Assembly: GCA_965178125.1 (NCBI GenBank)
Contig: OZ237737.1
Span: forward strand, 248,001-312,000
Origin: Bilabrum cf. latius
Taxonomy: Eukaryota > Bigyra: Bicosoecida > Bigyra > Bicosoecida
Reading direction: 5' to 3'
Length of the DNA stretch: 64,000 nt
In this document: positions 55,598 through 64,000 of the stretch, one piece after another
Layout: each line of letters begins with the position of its first letter
Position numbering within the stretch: position 1 is the first letter of the stretch
The notes under the pieces: generated by a model
Told to the model about the DNA's origin: nothing
Databases searched by the model: none
What the model saw: the letters and a program-made list of their open reading frames with translations, nothing else
Translations under genes and position numbers: made by a program

Positions 55598-56361
55598 ATG
55601 GGGATAGTATCCATGCTCTTGGTTGCTGGGTATGCTTTACTGTCTACAATTATAAGCGAAGGTAGGGCCTACTATCGGCAACCGCAGGACTGTAGCGCGT
55701 AATTTTCCGATGAACCTCGCTTGCAATACCATCACATGTTTGCCTCGTGCTGTCCGCAGTTATCACTTACGTACTTGTTTACAGCACAACATCGTATAAG
55801 CGCAAGCATGAGGAACTTGAAGCGGCGCTCGATAGGCTTGAACGCGCCCGGGTTGCTGCAGTTGAATCTGATACTTCGCGTAGGGAAGACAAGAAGAAGC
55901 AGCTAGCCTCTATGGAAAAAGAATGCAAGCGAATCGCGGGAGAATTGAGTGGGCAGAAATTTTGGACGAATGCTGGCGCATCTGTGGCACTGTTTGTGAT
56001 GTACTGGGCCGCTCGGTCGTTCTTCGATTCGGCCGGCGAGGTCGCCACGCTGCCATTCCACCCCCCGTGGCCCATCAGCCAGCTCACGAAGATTGGATTG
56101 CCTAAGGACGCAGTGGCTACCGCATGCGGTTTCTCTGGAGTGTACGCAATGTGCAGCGCGGGCGTGCGGGTGCTGGTCCAGAAGCTCATCCAGCCGCCTC
56201 CGGCCAGGGGGCTGCCTGGAGGCGGCGGCAACGCGAACGGGGGCCTGGCAGGGCTGCTGGACGGGAGCACCCAGCAGCAGTTCTCGCAGCAGTACTAGGA
56301 CATGATGCGAAAGAACAAGGCAAAGATTGCCGCGGCGAGGAAGCGCCGAATGCTCAAGTGA
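55598..56361 (+). CDS. TMCO1: TMCO1-like ER membrane protein (calcium load-activated channel / EMC3-like fold)
   Basis: Exons 55598-55661 and 55760-56361 (phase 1) encode 221 residues. The first membrane helix MGIVSMLLVAGYALLSTIIS is on exon 1. Then VITYVLVYSTTSYKRKHEELE matches the GITWVLVYRTDKYKRLKAE of human TMCO1, followed by the cytosolic coiled coil, two further membrane helices and LPFHPPWPISQLTKIGLPKD. TMCO1 belongs to the Oxa1/Get1/EMC3 superfamily and has been described as an ER calcium-leak channel and a translocon partner. A TAG at 56296-56298 (SQQY-TAG-DMMRKNK) is read through into a 21-residue basic tail ending in TGA, so the C-terminus is longer than the standard code would show. 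Confidence 0.9.
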
Positions 56362-56643
56362 TGAGATCATGATGGGGCCACTGGCGCGGGTGTCGCCGTG
56401 TGAGATGGACCCGTCTATCCGGACGCTAGAAAGATTTTGATCCCCTAGGCTGCCAAGACACGACTCGAGTCATGAGAACACACCGCACGCAAAATCATCA
56501 TGAATGTGTCATGAAACAACCACAACCTGACCTGAGCAACCTCCGCACCTGCGCTCCCCACTCGTCACGGGACCCCTGCTCAACCGAACGTTGGAGCGAC
56601 TTTGCTTTTTTGCCACCACTGCACAGTACTGTCCGAGATCCTG

Positions 56644-59600
56644 ATGGATTCTCCTCCCATAACAAACTTAAATCATAATGGCACAGCGGGGGTAGAAGAA
56701 GGGGCATGGAAGTGGTTCGTCCAGGACGGACTTGGGGGCCAAGAAGTTCCCAGTGACACCGACGTGCAAGAGCCGCCAGGCTCCGCTCATTCGCAGGGAA
56801 GCAGAGACAGTCTTGATGGATCTCCTTCTATGCAACGCGATGAACTAATTGCAATGCTCTCCCCAGCTGCAAAAGCCGGACAAGGCGAATTGAAAACGAC
56901 AGACTTGGGAGTGGATGGATCGCGACAGTTGAGGGAAGTGGAACCACGGAGCTTGCAGGCCCAGCTTCTCGCAGACTCTGCTATGAGTCGAAACAGCAGT
57001 CCTGATGGGCTTCAACGAGTCGGGGCAGACGTCAGCATGCTCTCCGCGGAGGACAGCGTGTTTGCCGAGCTGCGCGGACGCCCGCGCGATAGCACCGGGC
57101 ATGCATCGCGAGTGGCTGGGGGGGGCACGGCTCTGAAAGCATCTGGATCCAGCCACTAGCGAGGGCTACACGGCCGGCTGCGCTCTCCCGCTCGCGTCGA
57201 CCCCAACTCGCGCACTGGGATCGCCCCCGTGCGACCGGACGTGCAGCCGAGCAAAGCCGGCAGCGGCAGGCCCGAGCAGGTGCGCGAGACAGCAGGCCGC
57301 AGTACATCCGCAGGCACCACCCCGATTACTCCCTCCAAGAGCCCGCTGCAGCTGGACAGTCCCGCGAGGAGCCAGCGCCAGCCCGCCACTCCGCAGTCGC
57401 AGCCGAGAGCCGGGGCCAGCACTGCTGGCAGCGGAGCAAGTGCTCGGGGCCGAGCATCGGGTGGCGCCACGTCTGTCAGCAGCCGGGAGCCACCTGGATC
57501 CAGCCGCCGCGCGGATGCCAGCACACCCGGTGAGGTGCAGCGCCTTGCAGCGCTCCTGCGGCAGCAGCGCGACCGGGCAGAAGCAGCCGAGGGGCAGCGC
57601 GACAGGGCGCTTGACGTGGTGAAGCGGCAGCTCAGAACCTGCGATCAGAAGGACGAAGAGCTTGCCAGGGCGAGGTAGAACGTGTCCCGTCTCAGGGAAC
57701 AAGCGGCCATCCTGGAAGAGGGGCTCAGGGAGGCTAGGGAACAACGCGATGGGGCGGATGGGCGCGCGGCATCTGCCGAGTCGGCCGGGTAGGAGGCCAG
57801 GAGCCACGCGGCGCAGGGCAGGGCAGCCATGGGGCGGCTGGAGAGGCAGCGAGACGCACTGCAGCGGAGCTTAGACGAGGCCAACGAGGCGCTGACGCAG
57901 GTCACTATGCGGGCGGACCGACTCTCCGAGGCACTAGAGGCAGCCAGGAACGAGGCAGCGGCAGCGAGGGCGGAGACTGCGGGCCTGGGCAAGGCGGGCG
58001 CTGCCGCGGTGGAGGCACTCAGGGAACAACTGCTAGGCCTGCACATGGAGCTGGCCACGAGCCTCAGGCAGGCGGCCACGCAGGCCTCGTCTGCCCTGGT
58101 GCCGTTGGAGGGTGACCCCGGCGCGGCCCTGTCCCCTGCAGGGGGGGATGGGCTTGAGGCCGCGCTCCGAGCGAGGGCGGGACAGCTGGCCGGGGACAGT
58201 TCCGGTGTTGGGGGCGAGCAGGGCGGCGAGTCGGGAGGCGGTTTGGCCGGTGACCATGGTCTGCTAGGAGCTGCCAGCGGCCGCGCGCAGGCGAACGCCC
58301 AGGTGTTCCTGAGGGGCGTGCTGCAGAGAGCAGACGACGCTGCGATACAGGCAAAGCAGGCGCCTGCGGGAGACATCGTGCCCGACCTGAGGAGTCCGGG
58401 TGCGGGAGCAGAGGCGGGAGACAGCAGAGACGGTGGTGACGTTCCTCTGTCGGAGGGCGTTGTGGCCGCACATGCTCGGCTCAAATCTTTGGCCTCTGGC
58501 GCCGCCGCCTCGGCTGCAGCCGCCCGCTCTTTGCTGGGGGCCGCCTCGGATGTGCAGCTGAGGAGCCTGAGCGCGGTGATGAGGCTACGCTCCGATCGTG
58601 AGGCACTATTGGACGACGTGCTCGCCGCGCGGGAGGCCAGGAGGACCGCCGAGGACGACGCGTCGCGGGCTCGCAGGCAGGGCGAGGAGGACCTGGGCAG
58701 GGCCGTGGATAGAGCTGCGCAGGCGGAGAGCAGGCTGAAAGAGCTAGAGGAAGCCCGGGCGCAGCTCGAGGCAGAGGCCGAGCGACAAGCCACGGAGCGG
58801 GCAACAGCTGCGGTCAAGGCCGCGGAGGCAGCGGCGGCTGAGGCCTCGCGTCGCGCCGTGGAGGCCGAATCCAGGGCCAGGGAACAGCAGCAGAGGGCCG
58901 CCGCAGCGGAATCCAGGGCCAGCGCGGCAGAGCAGGAGGCCAAATCCGCGGGAGCTTCTGCCGAGAGCGCCCACAAGGCCAGAAGCAGGGCCGTGAGGGA
59001 TGCGACCGACGCACAGGCCCAGGCTGCGGCCGCTTCCAGGCGTGCAGAAGCAGCCGTACAGGAGGCAGAGTCGGCGCAGGCATCAAGGAGCAGGGCCGAG
59101 GCAGCGGCAGAAGGGGCGGAGCGACGCGCTCGCGAATTACGCGACGAAGTAGGTGACCTCAGGAGAAAATTCCAGGCTGCGGAAGAGGCTTCGGAGAGCG
59201 CCCGCTCGAGGTTGCGGCAGGCCACCGAGGAGGCGCGCGCTGCCGAGAGGGCTCGACAGGAAGAGGCAGCAGCGTGCGCCGAGGCTAGGCAAGCGGCGCA
59301 AGAGGCGAGAAACGTGGCGGAACGGGCGGAATCCGCCCGCGCGGCGCTGGCCTAGGTCTCCGACCGGGCTGAGAAGCAATGCAGCGAGGCGCAGGAGCAG
59401 GCGAGACGGGCACGGGAGGAGGCACGGGGGGCGATCGAGGAGGCCAGGCGGGCGCAGGTCGAGCTGCGGGAGGCCCAAAGGGAGCGTCAGAGCGTGGACG
59501 ATGCACTGCATGGTGCTCGTTAGGAGATCGCCGACATCCGCCGGGCGCTCGAGGACGGCAGGCGGCTTGCAACCCGGCGGCAGGCGACGATTGACGCCCT

Positions 59601-60909
59601 GGGCTAGGAGCTCAGATCGCTTCGGAGTGGCGCGGGCCGGCGAAGCGGCAGCATGCTGGCACTGCCCGCTGGCTTATCCAGCTCCAGGCTGGGCAAATCA
59701 GCTGCCTCAGTGGCGGGTGGTGGCGTGGGGCTAGGCTAGTCCGGCATAGGCTCTAGATCCCGTAGGGGGTAGCGGGGCTTTGGTGCGTCGGAGCATGCGC
59801 CGAGCCGTGGATATGGAGGGGGAAGCCAGCCCCCCGAAGGGCGCGGTGGCCAGCTGCAACTACTGGACACTCCGCATGCTGATGAGGGTGCCGCTCCGCA
59901 ACGAGCCGAAGCCTCGCAGCATTCTGGTGTGCGCTCTGACCAGCGGCAGCAGCACAAGCCTGGTACCGGCGAGGACCGTGTCGGCAGCCGGGACGACAGC
60001 GACTGGCAGGAGGAGGATCAGCCGTCTCTAGCGCGTGAGCTGCGTGCTGGAGACCTCAGCCACGTATCTGCTCTGTCTGGTCCAAGGCCAGCTGACGAAT
60101 TGAGCATGCTGAGACGAGATGAGACTGGTATAGACGATTCCATCGATCCGATTGGGAAGTCCGACCGAATCCAGGAAGGAGTGCATGGGCAATCTGGCGG
60201 TCGAGTGCACGGAGCAGGAGAGGGGGGGTCTGATCAAGCGGGAGACTCAGGTGGTGCTGGTAAGACGGGTACGAGTGCGTGGCGGCTGGGCGACGCGCCT
60301 GCTGGGCCCGGCTCGAGTCACTTCGGAAGTAGATCTAGATCCAGCGGAGCGAGACCAACGGAGGCAGTTCCCGCACCGCACGCAGTTCCCCCCGGCGGTA
60401 GCTCCAGCGAAACATCTGCAATGCAAGGCACGAACAGTCCTCAGCGGGTCAAACCGGCAGGCATGTCGATGGATGTCTGGGTGGCAAGGGAGGCCAGCAG
60501 GCGCAGGCGACGGGCCAGGCAGCAGCACGAGAGGGCGACAGGCACAAGCAGCCGCGGATCCTCCGTGGTCGATTCAAGCTACCGCAGCGATAGATCTAGC
60601 TCTATGACCCGTGCATCCGATCGCCAAGGAACCACGCACAAGCGCATAGAGCAGCTACTGTCCCCATCCAAGGCGGGACATCCCGGGCCACGAGACAGAG
60701 AGGCGCGCCGTGCTTTGGACGGGGAGCGCGAGGCCATGGCAAGCAGCACTGCCAGCCTGCGAGAAGCGCTGCACCGGTCTGCGAGGAAGCAGGCAAGGCC
60801 TGGTGCGGCCGGTGTCCACCCTGACTCTACTAGTCCAGTTGCGGAATCTCTCCCGCGGTCAGACGATGGTTGTGGGATTGATTTGTTGGCACTGGCTGGC
60901 ATGCAGTGA
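56644..60909 (+). CDS. Long coiled-coil protein of unknown function, 1,421 residues
   Basis: One frame from ATG 56644 to TGA with eight in-frame TAGs (57157, 57676, 57790, 59353, 59521, 59605, 59737, 59767). It begins with a disordered Ser/Gly/Pro-rich region of about 280 residues. Then comes a long heptad-rich segment, about 57540-59610, with Ala/Glu/Arg/Gln composition (for example AAVKAAEAAAAEASRRAVEAESRAREQQQRA), predicted as a parallel coiled coil. The C-terminal part is disordered, with a short conserved-looking motif GMSMDVWVAREASRRRRRARQQHE and a final helix. TAG codons lie inside the coiled coil at positions compatible with Gln (GAR-TAG-EIADIRRALEDG, ALG-TAG-ELRSLRSG). No family could be assigned; structural or cytoskeletal roles are the default inference. 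Confidence 0.65.
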
Positions 60910-61151
60910 CATCGCAGCATTTAAGCAATAGTCCGATCATACGTGCACACATGCTTGCACAGTCCAGCGTGCTGGACTCGAGCGAGCAGCACTGCAGATC
61001 CCGTCGTCTTCCTAGTCGAGGCTGCTGAAGCCCCACCCCTGCAACAGTAGTGCTTGGCTCCTGCCCTGCTGTGCTTGCGAGTCGCAGCTGATCGCATCCA
61101 TGCCTGCTAGCACCGCCCCAATACAGTCGTACGCATCATAATCCACTGACC

Positions 61152-61809
61152 ATGCAGCGGTGCATCGTGGCGGACTCGCTCAACGGCTTCTTCTCACACA
61201 ACGGCAGGAACCACGCGGTCCGTAACAACCTCTTCCTGCAGGTATCATCGCCGGCCAACTTTGCAGGATCCTTCGAGTGGGGCAAACTGGAGAGCGAGTT
61301 CCAGGCACAGCTCGCCTCTGTGCCCTGAAGTAGCCGTGTGGGCCGCGCGATACCCGGACCTGGCCACCATATTGGCCAACCAGACCCAGCGGCAGTACAA
61401 CGTCGCCCTGCCGCGAAGGATCAGCGTGGGACTCAACCTGGCCTACAACAACACGGAGCTCAACGCGTGGGAGGTCGTCCACGGCGGATGGGAGCCAGCG
61501 CAAGACGGGGTGTGGAGTAGCAAGGGAGGCTTCCGAGACCCGAGGTACTGCGTGGGGTGCGTGCTGGGCCAATCGGCAGAGGCCAAGTGCAACGGGTGCT
61601 TCACCACCTGGGCCAACTTCGGGATACCCGGCAACCAGTCCTCACCCTTCGCGTGCTCGGATCCACTCGGCCAGCTCAACTTTACCCTGAGGCAGGATGC
61701 CCCTGTATGGAAGCACGGGTGGGAGAGGATCCCACAGGAGGCCATCGGGCCGAACGGTGTCGTGTCGGCCTGCTGCGAGAGGGCTGATCGGTTGGCTGCA
61801 CCGTCTTGA
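61152..61809 (+). pseudogene. Right-handed parallel beta-helix protein, truncated and frameshifted
   Basis: The translation CIVADSLNGFFSHNGRNHAVRNNLFLQ and then WAARYPDLATILANQ...NVALPRRISVGLN resembles secreted right-handed parallel beta-helix proteins, in which a W..RYP.L motif precedes a PxxN(x)V turn. Such proteins are often polysaccharide lyases or hydrolases. The first block is in frame with ATG 61152 but meets TGA at 61326. The second block (to TGA 61807-61809) is one base out of frame. Dropping one C from the CCC at 61323-61325 would connect them. The start lies at an acceptor-like CATGCAG, and no upstream coding exon is visible, so the N-terminal helix turns seem missing. Either a decayed gene copy or a sequencing indel; I favour a gene remnant because the 5' part is also absent. 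Confidence 0.5.
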
Positions 61810-62015
61810 GGTGCTTTTCACTTGCTCCAGGATACAGGGCTGCCATGCTGGTGAAATGGTTACGTACCAAGAGAATAGCTTTACCGAAGGATCCACGGCT
61901 CAAAGTTGTCACATGTCATGCTCGAAGTCGCTGGTCGGGCGTGCTTGGCAGCCCCGGCCAGCGTGAACCCTGCGGTTGCGTGCACAGCTTCTTCGACTAC
62001 ACTACCATCCAAGCC

Positions 62016-64000
62016 TCAGATCTGCTCATGGTCAGAGTCCTCCTCGGGACCCTCATCGTGCGACTCGTCCACCTCCGCCTCCAATCCCGCGCTGTTCTCA
62101 TCAGCAATCGCATCCTCCAAAACATCCTCCCTTTCAATGCCCTCCATCTCCTCCAGGCTCGAGACACCCCCGGCAGGATCTGCTCCCTCGACCTCCGAGC
62201 CGTCGTCGGCAAGCCTCGCATTGCCGCTTGCGTCATGACCTCTGCCCTAGTCGCCTTCCTTGCCATCTGCTCCCCCCGCGCCCGCTTCGCCGTTCATGGA
62301 GCTGCGCATCCCTTCCACCGCTGCCTGGAACTAGTCAAGCTGCCAGCTCGGCCCAACCTCAAAATCGTCGTCCATGATACTGAGCTGCTCCAGCTCACTC
62401 ACGAGGTGCTCTTTCTCCACTGTATTCAACAAGAGTGCCGCGTCGATCTTGTCCGCTGCACGGACCAGCAACTCAGCTGCTGCCTCAGCAAAGTCTTCCT
62501 CCAGTATGCCTTCCGTGATTCCGTCGCTGAGACAACTGATAGTCCCGAGCTGGAAGGCTTCCCTGTACGACTCCACCGGCATGGTCGAAAGGTAGTTGGC
62601 GACAACGAATGTGGCCTCTTTGCGAACGCTCGGATCCTCCTCTTTCTCTCTGACGATTTCAATCGCGGCCTGCAGGGCACCCTCGTCCACCAGCTGGTGG
62701 GCCTGCTCGGGGGTCCCGGCAGCAACATTGCTCAGCGCCCACATTGACTCACGTCGCAAGGATACCTGCGGGTAGCCCATGCATTTCATCAGCAGGTCGA
62801 TGGCGCCGTGCTGCAGGGCGGCATTAGTAGGCTCAACGTTGCCTGACACCAGATCGGAAACGAATCTCTGCATCGCGGTGATCACCTATCGCGGCGGACC
62901 CGCTCCCGAGCTATCACTGCCGCCACTGGAGGAACCCGATCGCCCGGACGAGGACCCGGCCTTGGATCCCGCTCGAGCAGAAGCGGGGTTCACCTCTCCG
63001 TACTGGTCGAAGAGGGCCTGCATGCAGCCCATCAGGGCCTGGTGCAGCCCAGCCTCGATCACAGCCTCTATCTGCTTCTCGTCATTGTCGTTTTGAACGA
63101 GGTACTTGCAGGCCCAAACGACATCTGAGAGCATCTCCGTGTCCAGTGGTCGTCTTCTGCACAGCCCAGCCAGGGTTGTGGCGATCGGCAGGACATGTTC
63201 AAGAGGACGGCTAGGTCTAGCCCTGCGTAATATGCTGAGTAGGGCACTAGCAGGGCACTATAATATGCATTGATTCCCGTACGACTTCGTTCGGAGCACA
63301 TTGAGTCTAGCTGATTTCTGTACAAGCATGGCTCGAAGCAACTGATGGCGCGGACGGGTGTACCGTAGTCAAATACAAAATGAAACCCACCTGCACATGT
63401 TGGACAGCGCCCATGATGCATTTCGCAGCACATTTGTGGAGGCATCTGGATTATTCAGCAAGGCCAGCAGTGGAGGCAGCGCGCCGTCTTCCACGAGGCG
63501 GTCATGCGCCTCGACCCCGTCGCCCGCGAGATTGCCCACCGCCCACGCGCACTGCTCCTGGACCTCAGCGTGCGGGTTGCGCATTCCGTCGATGAGAGAC
63601 GTGGCTGCACCCGACTCCATGATGGCTGCGGAGTTCTCCGAATCACCGCTGGCGATGTTGGTGAGCGCCCATGCCGCCTCGAACTGCTGCCTTGGGTTGG
63701 TATCGTCGCGCAGCAGCTCAACGAGCAGAGGGATAGCGCCCAGTCTGCACGTCTCTTTGACGGGCGGGCTGTCTACTGCGTGGCAGCTGAGGCATTCGAG
63801 CATGGGCGTGGACTGTCCTGGCCTCGTTCGCCGCCTTCGAGTATAAGGTAGAACTAGCAGCGCTAGCACACTCGCATCGCACGTAGCACCTTCTTACCTA
63901 CGCTCAGCAATCGCCGGATATCATGGACGGCTTGCAATAGAATTTGCGGGTCGCTGCATACTCGTAGTGTGGAAACCAACATTGGCAGCAAGTCAACCTG
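62016..64000 (-). CDS. Importin subunit alpha, second divergent copy (5' end outside window)
   Basis: Visible exons are 64000-63898 (partial), 63775-63391 and 63222-62016, joined at GTAAG/GCAG, GTGGGT/GCAG sites. Armadillo repeats are clear: [47 protein letters not shown] and [12 protein letters not shown]. The fourth repeat has WACKYLV instead of the usual WALSYLSDG, and a roughly 35-residue Gly/Ser/Arg insertion follows it. Three TAGs are in frame: 62886-62888 in the insertion, 62331-62333 (SWQLD-TAG-FQAAVEG) and 62238-62240. Beyond the second the protein continues about 105 residues as an acidic tail to TGA. It differs from the first importin-alpha (23739-26316) in sequence, exon pattern and TAG use, so it is a paralogue rather than a recent duplicate. 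Confidence 0.85.

Noticed and set aside
1-64000. Pseudogenes or occasional stop-codon read-through as the cause of in-frame TAGs
   Set aside because: Only TAG is affected. TGA and TAA are absent from the frames, conserved cores are intact, and no gene ends in TAG. Random decay would give all three stops and frameshifts.
1-64000. TAG = leucine (reported in one rhizarian) or TAG = pyrrolysine
   Set aside because: Conserved Gln columns in the GH56, MMSDH and Ap4A phosphorylase genes and the CAG/TAG repeat register favour Gln. Pyrrolysine use is rare and confined to specific enzymes, not about 90 sites in unrelated genes.
1-64000. TAA also reassigned, as in ciliate or ulvophyte-type codes
   Set aside because: TAA ends four genes. 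In the PLP enzyme it falls right at the family C-terminus, and no TAA occurs inside the conserved frames.
1-64000. Amber-recoding bacteriophage or organelle genome
   Set aside because: Spliceosomal introns, importins, proteasome, TMCO1 and mitochondrial presequences show a eukaryotic nuclear genome.

Overview
This is a gene-dense, GC-rich nuclear segment from a protist-like eukaryote. It holds 26 genes in 64 kb with 80-330 bp canonical GT-AG introns (donors GTGAG/GTAAG, acceptors CAG). Markers of a eukaryote are the 20S proteasome subunit alpha-6/PSMA1, TMCO1, two importin-alphas, an SLC26/SulP transporter, NUDT16, a cytosolic-type HisRS and a complex I assembly factor. I cannot name the taxon. 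No tRNA, rRNA, transposon or CRISPR array was recognised.

The central result is that TAG is a sense codon here. About 90 in-frame TAG codons lie inside coding regions, including conserved enzyme cores. Of 25 visible gene ends, 21 use TGA, 4 use TAA and none uses TAG. The best reading is TAG = glutamine: a TAG sits where GH56 hyaluronidases have the Gln of GG(I/V)PQ, where methylmalonate-semialdehyde dehydrogenases have F(Y/F)TQ, and at the Gln of the HIT-like SQxHxHLQ motif of an Apa1/2-type phosphorylase. In a 51-bp coding tandem repeat, copy 1 has CAG exactly where the other copies have TAG. Under the standard code most of these genes would be called as fragments. All gene models below read TAG as Gln and stop at TGA or TAA.

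Layout, left to right: DEAD-box helicase tail; oxysterol-binding protein; HisRS (-) head-to-head with a NuSAP-like protein (+); hyaluronidase-EGF-granulin protein (+); a 2,447-codon coiled-coil protein (-); small secreted protein (-); BSD-domain protein (+); sulfatase-ricin lectin (-); importin-alpha (-) head-to-head with a very acidic protein (+); MMSDH and an NADPH-dependent FMN reductase (+); NUDT16-like hydrolase and an unknown protein (-), the latter head-to-head with a NDUFAF8-like gene (+); SulP transporter and CinA/nucleotidyltransferase (-), the latter head-to-head with Ap4A phosphorylase (+); Cys/Met PLP enzyme (-) head-to-head with a helicase fused to three winged-helix-like repeats (+); PSMA1 (-) head-to-head with TMCO1 (+); a coiled-coil protein (+); a damaged beta-helix gene (+); and a second importin-alpha (-) running off the right edge.

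The genes are mostly housekeeping. The hyaluronidase-like, sulfatase-lectin and beta-helix genes suggest a heterotroph that breaks down sulfated polysaccharides. Complex I assembly and valine catabolism (MMSDH) indicate respiring mitochondria. Short shared promoters between divergent gene pairs (118-250 bp) are a repeated theme.
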